The notes: generated by a model from the sequence alone, not told the origin. 8,276 bases of DNA from a bacterium HR32 (GCA_002898935.1 BEII01000048.1:1-8276), one strand, 5' to 3'; positions 1 to 6,982 are shown, numbered from the stretch's first letter. Program-made: numbers and translations.

Positions 1-835
1 CGGGGTCGCCCTCCGCGGCTTCCATGACCTCCGCCAGCACCTGGGCTCCCTCCGGGTCGTCGTCCGCGGTGCCGCCCGCCAGCACCAGCCGGCAGTCCTC
101 ATGCCGTTTCACCATCCGGTAGGCCTCGATCACCCCCACCGGGTCCTTGAAGCGGTCGAACCGGGACACTTGCAACAGGATGGGCTTGTCCCGGGGAATC
201 CCCAAGCGCGTGAGGACCGCGTCCACCTCCTCCTCGGAGAGCTCCCGGTTCTTCTCCGACAGCGGGTCGATGCTGGGGTGGATGAGGTACTGCGGGATGG
301 GCAGCCGCTGGGCGAACTTCTCCAGGGAGAAGATGGCGGCGTCGTACTTCACCACGAACGGCCGTAGGAACCCCCAGGCGCGGCGCTGCGGGTGCGAAAC
401 GTCGATGTGGCACCGCCACACCCACCGGCCGGACCGCTCCACGAAGTCCACCAGGGCCAGGGGTTGCGGGTCGTGCACCAGCACCACGTCAGCCTCCAGG
501 TCCAGGCGGGAGGCGTTCTCCCGGTTCACCTCCACGTACGTCCGCAGCAGGGCGTCGGGCAGGGGCTGCTCCTGCCCCTGGAGGGCGTTGTGGAGGCTCT
601 TGGTGACCCGGAAGAACTCCTCCGGTCCGGAGATCACCTCCCACCGGGTCCGGACGCCCAGCTCCCCCAGCAGGGGCACGTACCGGTGCAGCATCTCGGC
701 CACCCCGCCCCCGAACCGCGTGGAGTTCACGTGGACGAGGGTACGGCCCCGGACTCTCTCCGCGAGACGCCACAAGGTCTCCACGGCCCCCTGGGGGGCC
801 ACGGCGCGGTACGCGTCCAGACGGGCGGCTTCCAC
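1..835 (-). CDS. treT: TreT-like trehalose synthase/glycosyltransferase (GT4), C-terminus cut off by window edge
   Basis: Trehalose glycosyltransferring synthase of the retaining GT4 type. The family reversibly makes trehalose from NDP-glucose and glucose in the cytoplasm, without a phosphorylated intermediate. The visible 278 codons contain an N-terminal donor/acceptor loop NSTRFGGGVAEML (residues 37-49), HDPQP (121-125), HIDVSHP (143-149) and the start of the nucleotide-sugar domain, QVSRFDRFKDPVGVIEAY (222-239). These match TreT closely. Family members are about 400-415 residues, so roughly 130 residues are missing, including the E-x7-E donor-binding region. The start is GTG at 835-833. 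It directly follows the in-frame TGA of the upstream gene and is preceded by GGAGG with 5-nt spacing, so no earlier start is possible. Last visible gene of the operon and probably translationally coupled to its neighbour. Family call is firm. Whether it acts in synthesis or breakdown cannot be told from sequence. Confidence 0.9.
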   Translation of the reverse strand, partial: MEAARLDAYRAVAPQGAVETLWRLAERVRGRTLVHVNSTRFGGGVAEMLHRYVPLLGELGVRTRWEVISGPEEFFRVTKSLHNALQGQEQPLPDALLRTYVEVNRENASRLDLEADVVLVHDPQPLALVDFVERSGRWVWRCHIDVSHPQRRAWGFLRPFVVKYDAAIFSLEKFAQRLPIPQYLIHPSIDPLSEKNRELSEEEVDAVLTRLGIPRDKPILLQVSRFDRFKDPVGVIEAYRMVKRHEDCRLVLAGGTADDDPEGAQVLAEVMEAAEGDP

Positions 836-1489
836 TCAGGCCTCCAGGAAACGGTCGCACAGGGCGACGAGTTCCCCGCGCAGCCTCTCCAGGCTCTTGA
901 AGTACGGGCTGGTGTGGCGGATGGCCGCGGCCAGGTCCGGCAGGCCCAGCTCCTCCTCCACCCAACGCACGGGGTTCGCGTCCTGCCGGTCCCGCGCCAC
1001 CGCGTAGAAGAAGTGGAAGTACAGCGCCCCCACGTCCACGTGCGCCAGCGCCTCCCGGAACTCCCGGAGGGTCCGGGCCTCCACCTCTGTGGGGATCTCC
1101 AGCACCACGGACCGCATGAAGTGAAAAGGCTCCCCGTACACGATGCGCGGGACCGTCTGCAACGACGCCAAGTGGCGGTCGATGATCGTGACGAACTCCG
1201 ACCGCAGCGCTTCCAGGTCCGGGTAGTCGAAGGGGTCCACCACCGCTAGCTGTTCGCCCAGCACGCGGTCGCGGACCTGCACGGCCGCCCAGGTGGCAAA
1301 GTCGTTGGGGTAGGGTGAGACCAGGTGCCGACCACGCAGGAAGTAGCTGTGGGTGTGGTACCGGATGGACTCCGGCGGTACCTCCTCGATCCCCAGCAAC
1401 AGCTCCCGCTCGTCCCACGCGGTGCGGCCGAGCATCTCCTTCAACTCGTGCGCCGTGACGAACCGGAGCGGGCGAGGCGTCTTCCGCAT
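836..1489 (-). CDS. DUF5752-like protein, partner gene of treT
   Basis: Protein of 217 residues without signal peptide or membrane segment, so likely cytoplasmic. It resembles the DUF5752 family, recalled as a neighbour of trehalose/GT4 genes in several thermophilic bacteria. No biochemical function is known to me. Visible features are YHTH (residues 44-47), SPYPNDFATWA (58-68) and LYFHFFYA (156-163). The two halves (about 8-107 and 122-216) look like copies of one unit: RYHTHSYFLR aligns with LYFHFFYAVAR, and ALRSEFVTIIDRHL aligns with RLRGELVALCDRFL. The second copy has lost the second His of HTH. The ATG start lies 10 bp after the otsAB stop with no good Shine-Dalgarno, so it may be read by ribosomes leaving otsAB. 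The TGA stop directly abuts the treT GTG in the same frame. A role in binding or regulating the glycosyltransferase is inference from position only. Confidence 0.75.
   Translation of the reverse strand: MRKTPRPLRFVTAHELKEMLGRTAWDERELLLGIEEVPPESIRYHTHSYFLRGRHLVSPYPNDFATWAAVQVRDRVLGEQLAVVDPFDYPDLEALRSEFVTIIDRHLASLQTVPRIVYGEPFHFMRSVVLEIPTEVEARTLREFREALAHVDVGALYFHFFYAVARDRQDANPVRWVEEELGLPDLAAAIRHTSPYFKSLERLRGELVALCDRFLEA
841..845 (-). promoter_or_regulatory. Ribosome binding site for treT inside the end of the preceding gene
   Basis: The minus strand reads GGAGG, then CCTGA, then GTG. The Shine-Dalgarno lies within the last codons of the DUF5752-type gene, and the spacer contains its stop codon. 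This fixes the treT start and implies that terminating ribosomes re-initiate on treT. Confidence 0.7.
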
Positions 1490-1499
1490 GGACCGACCG

Positions 1500-3719
1500 C
1501 TATTGTACCTCGGAGCCCGGGAGGGTGGGCGAGGGCTGCGGGGATTCGGGCCCGGAGGAGGCGAGCCGAGCCAGCAGCGCGCGCACGCCCCGCGGCCCGT
1601 CCACGATCCACCCGGCCCGCGTGGGACCGAACCCTGCGCGCACCGTGTGGGCGCCCTCGGGCAGGGCGGCGAACAGCTCTTCGTCCGTGGTGTCGTCGCC
1701 CACCGCGAGGATGAAGTCCCAGGGGCCCGCCGCCATCCAGCGGCTCGCGGCGCGTGTCTTGCCCACCCTGGGGTCCCGGACCTCGATGACCCGCTTGCCG
1801 TGCAGGATCCCGACGGGCGTGGTGCCGGCCAGCTGGACTAAGGTGGCGACGAGCTCCCGAGCCCGCACGCTGGCCAGCACGGGATCCACCCCCCGGTGGT
1901 GCCACGCCAGCGACGTCGCTTTCTCCTCCACGAGGGCGCCGGGGGTGTTCGCCGCATACGCCTGGAGCACCGACCGCACCTTGTCCTTCCACTCGGGCTC
2001 CACCTGCGCTTCCGCGTGCCACGGGCCCGAGGCCTCCCGCACCCACGCCCCATGCTCGGCCACGAGGTCCACGGGCAGGTCTCCAAACCACGCGTCCAGG
2101 GTGTCCCGATCCCGACCGCTCACCAGCACCACGCGGTTGCGGGGGTCCGCGCAGAGACGGGCCAGCAGCTCGCGCACCTCCGGGTCTGGCGTGGCCCGCT
2201 CCGGACGATCTGCGATCTCCACCAGGGTACCGTCGTAGTCCAGCAACAGCAGGCGGCGCCGGGCGCGCGCGTAGGCGGCGTGCAGGGCCTCCGCCCGCCC
2301 GGGGTCCAGCCACCTCCGCTCCAGGGTCTCCTGCTCCCGCCGCGCGCGTTCGAGCTCGGCGCAGAACCGCTCCGCCCACGCTCGGACCGTGGACGACCGG
2401 AGGCGGGCCTGCATGGCCGCGTTGCGCTGGCGCTGCTCCTCCTCCGGCATCTCCAGCGCGCGGTGGAGCGCCTCGGCGACTTCCTCGACGTCGTTGGGGT
2501 TGACCACCAGGGCTTCCGACAGCTCCTTGGCCGCCCCCGCGGTCTCCGCCAGGACCAGGACCCCGCGGCCGTCCGTGCAGCTGGCCACGTACTCCTTCGC
2601 GATGAGGTTCATGCCGTCCCGCAAGGGGGTGACCAGGGCCACGTCCGCCACGTGGTAAAGGGCCGCCAGCACCGGGAACGGCAGGGCCCGGTACAGGTAC
2701 CGGACCGGGGTCCAGCCGAAGGTGGCGTACTTCCCCTCGATCTCCGCCACCTGTTCCTGCACCCGCCGGCGCAACGCTGCGTACCGGTCCACGTCCGTGC
2801 GGGACGGCACCGCCACCAGCACGAGGGTCACCCTCCCGCGGAACTCGGGGTGGTTCGCCAGGAAGCGGTCGTAGGCTGCCAGGCGCTGGGGGATGCCCTT
2901 GGTGTAGTCCAGCCGGTCCACGGACAGCACCACCCGCTGATCTGCGAGCTCCCGGCGGATGCGCTCCACCTCCCGCCGGACCTCCGGCCGCTCCACCGCA
3001 CGGGCGAAGCGTTCCACGTCGACCCCCATGGGGAAGGCGTCTACCCGTACCACGCGGTCCCCCACCACGACCTGCCCCAGGTGCGACTCCGCGCCCCGCA
3101 GCCGGCGCACGGCCTCCAGGAAGTGTAAGGCGTCGTCGTACGTGTGGAAGCCCACCAGATCCGCTCCCAGCAGGCCGTCCACCACCTCCTCCCGCCACGG
3201 CAGAAGCCGGAACACCTGCCAGGCTGGGAACGGGATGTGCAGGAAAAAGCCCACGGGTGCCCGCACGCCCATCTCCCGGAGCAGCCTGGGCACCAGGAGG
3301 AGTTGGTAGTCGTGCACCCACACCGGCTCTCCAGTACACGAAGCCGCGGCCTGCGCGAAACGAGCGTTCACCGCCCGGTACGCCTCCCAGCCCCGCGGGT
3401 CGTACACCGCGTACGACGGAAAGTAGTGGAACAGAGGCCACAGCGTCCGGTTGCAGAACCCGTTGTAGTACGCCTGGACCTCCGCCTCCGTTAGGTGCAC
3501 CGGGCGCAGCCCTCGGGTGGCCAGCCCGCCCTCCACCGCCTCCCGCTCCCGTTCAGACAGACGGTCCGCGGGCACCCCGGGCCAACCGATCCACACGTCC
3601 CGACCCGGGTCGAACACCGCCCCGAGGCCCGTGGCGAGCCCACCCATGCTGGGCTGGTACCGCAGCCCCTCCCTGCGACGGGTGACCGTGACCGGCAGCC
3701 GGTTGGCGACGACCCGCAC
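1500..3719 (-). CDS. otsAB: Bifunctional trehalose-6-phosphate synthase/phosphatase (OtsA-OtsB fusion, TPSP)
   Basis: Cytoplasmic fusion enzyme of 739 residues for both steps of trehalose synthesis: UDP-glucose (or another NDP-glucose) plus glucose-6-phosphate gives trehalose-6-phosphate, which is then dephosphorylated. The GT20 synthase domain (about 1-465) has NRLPV (6-10), GGLATGL (26-32), WIGWPG (43-48), [12 protein letters not shown] (84-95), HDYQL (136-140), LHIPFP (160-165), DRLDYTKG (268-275) and [12 protein letters not shown] (366-377). Arg269, Lys274, Asp368 and Glu376 correspond to the phosphate- and sugar-binding residues of E. coli OtsA. The HAD phosphatase domain (about 485-722) has the nucleophile motif DYDGT (494-498), SGR (534-536), EHG (555-557), Lys654 and GDDTTDE (674-680). 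Both active sites look complete. A Pro/Ser-rich tail follows residue 722. The GTG start lies 4 bp after aglG, with AAGGGG 7 nt upstream. An in-frame TGA 12 nt before it leaves no other start, so the first beta strand is short. Confidence 0.96.
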   Translation of the reverse strand: MRVVANRLPVTVTRRREGLRYQPSMGGLATGLGAVFDPGRDVWIGWPGVPADRLSEREREAVEGGLATRGLRPVHLTEAEVQAYYNGFCNRTLWPLFHYFPSYAVYDPRGWEAYRAVNARFAQAAASCTGEPVWVHDYQLLLVPRLLREMGVRAPVGFFLHIPFPAWQVFRLLPWREEVVDGLLGADLVGFHTYDDALHFLEAVRRLRGAESHLGQVVVGDRVVRVDAFPMGVDVERFARAVERPEVRREVERIRRELADQRVVLSVDRLDYTKGIPQRLAAYDRFLANHPEFRGRVTLVLVAVPSRTDVDRYAALRRRVQEQVAEIEGKYATFGWTPVRYLYRALPFPVLAALYHVADVALVTPLRDGMNLIAKEYVASCTDGRGVLVLAETAGAAKELSEALVVNPNDVEEVAEALHRALEMPEEEQRQRNAAMQARLRSSTVRAWAERFCAELERARREQETLERRWLDPGRAEALHAAYARARRRLLLLDYDGTLVEIADRPERATPDPEVRELLARLCADPRNRVVLVSGRDRDTLDAWFGDLPVDLVAEHGAWVREASGPWHAEAQVEPEWKDKVRSVLQAYAANTPGALVEEKATSLAWHHRGVDPVLASVRARELVATLVQLAGTTPVGILHGKRVIEVRDPRVGKTRAASRWMAAGPWDFILAVGDDTTDEELFAALPEGAHTVRAGFGPTRAGWIVDGPRGVRALLARLASSGPESPQPSPTLPGSEVQ

Positions 3720-3723
3720 GGCC

Positions 3724-4527
3724 TCACCCCTTCACCGCGCCGGCCAGGACGCCCCGGATGAACGCGCCCTGCAGGCCGACGAACACCACGAGCGGCAACG
3801 CCATGGACACGAAGGCGGCCGCAGTGAGGAGGTGCCAGCCCCCGCCCAGGGAGTTCACCAGGTTGCTCACGGTGACGGTGACAGGCGCCACGGAGGGCCG
3901 GCCGCCCAAGTACACCAGGGCCACCAGAAGGTCGTTCCACACCCACAGGAACTGGAACACCGCCAGCGAGGCCAACGCCGGCGCGGACATGGGCAAGATG
4001 AGACGGAAGAACGGCACCGGGGGCGACGCCCCATCCAAGCTGGCAGACTCGAGCACGTCGCGGGGCAGTGTGGCGAAGAAGTTGCGAAGCAGGTACACGG
4101 CAAAGGGGAGGCCGTAGGCGGTGTGCGCCAGCCACACGGCGGGGAAGGTACCCGCCAAGCCCGTGCCCGTGAACAACCGAAGGACCGGGACCAGGGTCGT
4201 TTGCAGCGGCACGGCCAGCAGCGCCACCAGGGCTGCAGCCACAGCCCGACGCCCCGGGAAGTCCATCCACGCCAGCGCGTACGCCCCGAATGCGGCCACC
4301 AGCAGGGGGATAGCGGTGGCGGGGACGGTCACCACCAGGCTGTTCGCAAAACTGGTGGCCAGATGCTGCGTCTGCAACACCGCCCGGTAGTTCTCCAGGG
4401 TGAGCTGCGGGTCTGCCCACACGGTCCACCAGCCCGTGGCCGCCACCGCCCGCGCTGGGCGGAAGGAGCTCACCAGCAGCCCCACGGCCGGCACCAGCCA
4501 CAGCACGCACACCCCGCACACCGCCAC
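3724..4527 (-). CDS. aglG: ABC sugar transporter permease, AglG-like (MalG family); start uncertain
   Basis: Inner-membrane permease of a carbohydrate ABC importer (MalFG family), 267 residues from the GTG given. Visible parts are a first membrane helix at about 4-21 ending in LLVSSFRP, NSLVVTVPA (62-70), PLQTTLVPVLRL (107-118), the cytoplasmic EAA loop that docks the ATPase (ESASLDGAS at 160-168, then FFRLILP), FQFLWVWNDLLVALV (191-205) and a C-terminal RGVLAGAVKG. The pattern fits alpha-glucoside permease AglG as I know the family. The start is odd. The GTG at 4527 has no Shine-Dalgarno and would begin almost in the first helix, whereas AglG relatives carry a short basic N-terminus like the RLLARLPVHV encoded just upstream. 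That reading frame is closed by a TGA at 4557-4555. See the finding on a possible one-base shift. Partner of the AglF-like permease. Confidence 0.87.
   Translation of the reverse strand: MAVCGVCVLWLVPAVGLLVSSFRPARAVAATGWWTVWADPQLTLENYRAVLQTQHLATSFANSLVVTVPATAIPLLVAAFGAYALAWMDFPGRRAVAAALVALLAVPLQTTLVPVLRLFTGTGLAGTFPAVWLAHTAYGLPFAVYLLRNFFATLPRDVLESASLDGASPPVPFFRLILPMSAPALASLAVFQFLWVWNDLLVALVYLGGRPSVAPVTVTVSNLVNSLGGGWHLLTAAAFVSMALPLVVFVGLQGAFIRGVLAGAVKG
3727..3732 (-). promoter_or_regulatory. Ribosome binding site deciding the GTG start of otsAB
   Basis: AAGGGG on the minus strand, 7 nt before GTG (3719-3717), overlapping the last codons of aglG. An in-frame TGA at 3734-3732 excludes any upstream start. 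Confidence 0.55.
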
Positions 4528-4571
4528 GTGTACGGGAAGGCGCGCCAGCAGCCGTCACAGGCGTCGGCTCC

Positions 4572-5543
4572 TCAACGGCCTGCCTCCCCGAGGAACCGCC
4601 GCAGGTTCGCAGCCATGGCGGGCAGGGTGCACAACAGCAACACCACGGCCAGGGCGCTGGCTCGCCCCAGGTGGCGGACGTTGAACAGCTCCTTGTACAT
4701 TCGGTTGGCGAGCACCTCCGTGCCGTAGTTTCCGTTCGTCATGACGTACACGAGGTCGAACACCTTCAGGGACGTGATGACCATGGTGGTGGCCACCACC
4801 GCGGTCACGGGAGCCAGGAGCGGGGCCACCACGTTCCACAGGACCCGCAGCTCTCCCGCGCCGTCCACACGGGCGGCCTCCACCACCTCCTGAGGCACGG
4901 TCTTGAGGGCTGCGGAGAACACCACGGTGGCGAACCCGGTCCACACCCACACGCCGGCCGCCACCAAGAGGAGCGTGTTTCCCGGCGCGTGCACCAGCCA
5001 CGCCCGGGGCTGGAAGCCCGGCAGGGTGTGCGTGAGGAGGGCGTTGAGAAGTCCCACCTGCGCAGTCCCTGCGGGCCGATACTCGTACACGAACCGCCAG
5101 ATGACCGCCGCGGCCGTGAAGGACAGGGCCATGGGGAGGAACAGGATCGCTTTGGCCACCGGCGCGTACGGGACCCGTTCCAGCAGCACCGCCAGTACGA
5201 ACCCGAGGAGGACCACCACGCCGGCTAACCCCGCGAGCCAAATCAGGTTGTTCCGCACCGCCACCTGCACCTCGCGGTCAGACAGCAGCTGCAGGTAGTT
5301 CTGCAGCCCCACCCAGCGCTCGCCCGAGGCGTCGCGGAAGCTGTACACGAGGGTGCCCAAGGTCGGGTACACGAGGAAGACCCCGAGCAGCGCGGCCGCG
5401 GGCAGCAGCCACACCCACGGCCGGGCCGCCTGCCGCCAGCGAGGCGGCATCCGGCGCAGGCCAGCCTCCGCGGCAACCACGTAGGCCGCGCAAACGGCCG
5501 GCGCACCCGCCGCCGCCAGCCCCACGAGCAGCCAGCGCTCCAC
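4572..5543 (-). CDS. aglF: ABC sugar transporter permease, AglF-like (MalF family)
   Basis: First membrane subunit of the importer, 323 residues. An extra N-terminal helix (about 4-26) and a basic linker (RMPPRWRQAARP, 31-42) precede the usual MalF-type core. The core contains LLGVFLVYP (52-60), NYLQLL (82-87), ILFLPMALSFTAAAVIWRFV (133-152), RPAGTAQVGLLNALL (156-170), the EAA loop (EAARVDGAGELRVLW at 222-236) and VFDLVYVMTNGNYGTEVLANRMY (from 261). The extra helix and RPAG...GLLNA motif are typical of AglF relatives, so this is not a rearrangement. The GTG start is 9 bp after aglE, with GGAGG 4 nt upstream. The stop is followed by GGAG, which seems to serve the next gene. It should pair with the AglG-like permease and an ATPase of the MsmK/UgpC type encoded elsewhere. 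Confidence 0.92.
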   Translation of the reverse strand: MERWLLVGLAAAGAPAVCAAYVVAAEAGLRRMPPRWRQAARPWVWLLPAAALLGVFLVYPTLGTLVYSFRDASGERWVGLQNYLQLLSDREVQVAVRNNLIWLAGLAGVVVLLGFVLAVLLERVPYAPVAKAILFLPMALSFTAAAVIWRFVYEYRPAGTAQVGLLNALLTHTLPGFQPRAWLVHAPGNTLLLVAAGVWVWTGFATVVFSAALKTVPQEVVEAARVDGAGELRVLWNVVAPLLAPVTAVVATTMVITSLKVFDLVYVMTNGNYGTEVLANRMYKELFNVRHLGRASALAVVLLLCTLPAMAANLRRFLGEAGR

Positions 5544-5547
5544 CTGA

Positions 5548-5552
5548 CCTCC
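5548..5552 (-). promoter_or_regulatory. Ribosome binding site of aglF
   Basis: GGAGG on the minus strand directly after the aglE TAG stop (5555-5553), 4 nt before the GTG start at 5543. It supports GTG initiation here. Confidence 0.6.
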
Positions 5553-6833
5553 CTACCGGTACGCCTCCCGCGCCACCCTCTCCAGGCGCGCCAGCAGGGC
5601 GCCGAGCCTGCGCGGCTCCTGCACGAAGTCCAAGGTGGCCCTCCAGAAGGCGCTGTTCACCGCTTCGGGCATGAGGTCCGAGGCGTCGAACCGTGCTACC
5701 TCCGCCGAACGCAACACCTCCGCCGCCCTGCGGTTCAAGGGGTCGGGGTAGCCGTCCAGACTGACCTGCCGGTTGGGAGATAGGGCGCCGCCTCTTCTCA
5801 CCCACACCGCCTGCGCCTCCGCGCTGGCCAGGTAGCGCACCAGGGCCCGGGCCTGCGGGGTGTCCCGGAAGACGCCTACGAGGTCCCCGGCGGCGACGAC
5901 CGCGTTCTGGTAGCGGGCGTCCACCGCCGGGAAGGGAAAGAAGTCAAAATCCTCCCCGGGCCGCAGGTTCGGGAACTGCTGCTGGATGAAGTCCTGAATG
6001 AACGTGGCCTGGTGGTGCAGGTAGCACCCGGGCGGGTCGGAGAACAGGGGGAAGGCTGCTTGCGCGAAGTTCGTGGCCAGCACGCCCTGTCGGCCGCCGT
6101 ACACGTACCGGGGCTCGCCCACCACCTGCGCGAACCGCTCCCACGCCTGTCGCACCGCGGAGTCCTCCCAGGAGATCTCGTGCCGGTACCAGCGGTCGTA
6201 GACCTCGGGGCCAGCGGCCTTGAGCAGGAGCACCTCGATCCAGTCCGTGGCGGGCCACCCGCTGGCGGAGCCGCTCTCCAGCCCGACGCACCAGGGTGTC
6301 CTGCCGTCTGCGGCGATCCGCTCGGTGAGGCGCATCAGGTCGTCCCAGGTCTGGGGCACGGTGTACCCGGCGGCCTCGAACGCGGGTCGGTTGTACCACA
6401 CGAGCCCCTTCAGCGAGGTCTTGACGAACACCCCGTACAGCCGCCCGTCCACCGTGCCGAGGTCCAGCCAGGTCTGAGCGTACTCCTGGCGCATGCGCTC
6501 AGCGTCCACGACGTCGTCCAGGGGCACCAGGTGGCCCTGGCGCGCGAACTCCGCCAGCTGGCCTGGTCCGGGCAGCACCGCCACGTCGGGCGGGTTTCCG
6601 GCCTGCACCCGCGTGGTCAGCACCGCGTTCAGGTCTCGCGTGCCCTCGTACTCCACCGTCACACCGGTGCGCTCCTCGAAGGGCTGGAGCATGGCCCGGA
6701 AGCTCTCCAGCTCCTCGCCGCCCCACACGGCGAGGACGGACACCGTCCCACCCAGTCGCTCTGGCTGGCCCCGCGGCGCGCAGGCCGCTAGCGCCAGCGC
6801 CACGGCAGCGGTCACCGAGGCGATCCGCCACAT
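5553..6833 (-). CDS. aglE: ABC transporter alpha-glucoside-binding lipoprotein, AglE-like
   Basis: Extracytoplasmic sugar-binding protein that should hand an alpha-glucoside, perhaps trehalose, to the AglFG permeases. From the chosen ATG it has 426 residues. A lipoprotein signal peptide MWRIASVTAAVALALAAC ends in lipobox L15-A16-A17-C18, giving lipidation on Cys18. The mature part shows cluster-B sugar-binding features: RLGGTVSVLAVWGGEE near the N-terminus, a VWYNRPAFEAAGY segment, ESGSASGWPATDWIE, AGDLVGVF and RFDASDLMPEAVNSAFW towards the C-terminus. The last three are typical of alpha-glucoside AglE proteins. A GTG at 6842 gives three more residues, but it lies inside the Shine-Dalgarno. 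The perfect AGGAGGTGA sits 5 nt before ATG 6833, so ATG is preferred. First gene of the operon, behind the promoter at 6938-6966. The substrate is inferred from context and family. Confidence 0.92.
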   Translation of the reverse strand: MWRIASVTAAVALALAACAPRGQPERLGGTVSVLAVWGGEELESFRAMLQPFEERTGVTVEYEGTRDLNAVLTTRVQAGNPPDVAVLPGPGQLAEFARQGHLVPLDDVVDAERMRQEYAQTWLDLGTVDGRLYGVFVKTSLKGLVWYNRPAFEAAGYTVPQTWDDLMRLTERIAADGRTPWCVGLESGSASGWPATDWIEVLLLKAAGPEVYDRWYRHEISWEDSAVRQAWERFAQVVGEPRYVYGGRQGVLATNFAQAAFPLFSDPPGCYLHHQATFIQDFIQQQFPNLRPGEDFDFFPFPAVDARYQNAVVAAGDLVGVFRDTPQARALVRYLASAEAQAVWVRRGGALSPNRQVSLDGYPDPLNRRAAEVLRSAEVARFDASDLMPEAVNSAFWRATLDFVQEPRRLGALLARLERVAREAYR

Positions 6834-6838
6834 CCGCC

Positions 6839-6847
6839 TCACCTCCT
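6839..6847 (-). promoter_or_regulatory. Perfect Shine-Dalgarno of aglE
   Basis: AGGAGGTGA is complementary to the usual 3' end of bacterial 16S rRNA over nine bases and lies 5 nt before ATG 6833. It is the strongest ribosome binding site in the window. It decides for ATG over the GTG at 6842, which overlaps it. Confidence 0.8.
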
Positions 6848-6869
6848 CGGCTTTTCTACGGGAGCGAAA

Positions 6870-6881
6870 CCCAGCACTGGG
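6870..6881. promoter_or_regulatory. Short palindrome in aglE leader (possible operator)
   Basis: CCCAG-CA-CTGGG, a perfect 5-bp inverted repeat with a 2-bp centre, lies about 36 bp upstream of the aglE start and downstream of the predicted promoter. It could be a repressor site or a small RNA hairpin. In such GC-rich DNA a 5-bp repeat can occur by chance. Confidence 0.25.
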
Positions 6882-6886
6882 GCGAA

Positions 6887-6896
6887 GGGCCGGCCC
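6887..6896. promoter_or_regulatory. Perfect 10-bp palindrome GGGCCGGCCC in aglE leader
   Basis: Self-complementary GGGCCGGCCC in the transcribed leader between promoter and aglE, 5 bp from the CCCAG-CA-CTGGG palindrome. It is a possible operator half of a paired site, but low-complexity G/C content makes chance occurrence plausible. Confidence 0.2.
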
Positions 6897-6934
6897 GTAC
6901 CGATTGGCAGTCGCACCACAGACCCCGGTTGGAC

Positions 6935-6942
6935 TATATTAT
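6935..6942 (+). promoter_or_regulatory. Weak candidate -10 for mscS, overlapping the operon -10
   Basis: TATATTAT on the plus strand contains two overlapping near-consensus -10 hexamers (TATATT and TATTAT). I see no convincing -35 at 16-18 bp upstream. If used, transcription would start near 6949 and the mscS leader would be about 38 nt. It covers the same bases as the minus-strand -10. Confidence 0.25.
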
Positions 6943-6966
6943 GCCAGGGATTCCATAGATCAGCAA
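6938..6966 (-). promoter_or_regulatory. Predicted housekeeping-sigma promoter of the aglEFG-otsAB-treT operon
   Basis: On the minus strand, -35 TTGCTG (6966-6961), a 17-bp spacer and -10 CATAAT (6943-6938) are preceded by TGG, forming an extended -10 (TGGCATAAT). Transcription would start near 6931, giving a leader of about 98 nt before aglE. The -35 box is only partial, but the extended -10 can compensate. It is the only AT-rich patch in the window. The -35 box ends 20 bp from the mscS start codon. Confidence 0.5.
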
Positions 6967-6976
6967 ATATCCAGTT

Positions 6977-6982
6977 GGAGGG
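6977..6982 (+). promoter_or_regulatory. Ribosome binding site of mscS
   Basis: GGAGGG lies 4 nt before GTG 6987. The TTG at 6975 in the same frame overlaps this site and has no Shine-Dalgarno of its own, so GTG 6987 is chosen. Confidence 0.65.

Noticed and set aside
392..1249. 285-codon open frame on the plus strand across treT and the DUF5752-like gene
   Set aside because: Val/His/Gln-rich reverse image of two genes supported by motifs and by their ribosome binding site.
489..1418. 309-codon minus-strand open frame spanning the treT/DUF5752 junction
   Set aside because: Out of frame with both recognised genes and low complexity. It does not represent a fusion of the two.
1896..3128. 410-codon open frame on the plus strand, antisense to otsAB
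   Set aside because: The translation is His/Arg/Pro-rich low complexity, whereas the opposite strand encodes a full set of catalytic motifs. Shadow only.
1441..3441. 666-codon open frame on the minus strand overlapping otsAB
   Set aside because: It is a different frame of the otsAB coding strand. Its translation is Gly/Arg/Pro/Ala-rich with no recognisable motifs, typical of an open shadow frame in GC-rich DNA.
3517..4728. 403-codon open frame on the plus strand across aglG
   Set aside because: It crosses gene boundaries on the other strand and has a Gln/His/Gly/Arg-rich composition with no domain. Shadow only.
6904..6957. TTGGCA (6904) or TTGGAC (6929) as -35 of an mscS promoter
   Set aside because: TTGGCA is 25-27 bp from the nearest -10, which is too far. 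TTGGAC pairs only with poor hexamers such as TCCATA at 17 bp.
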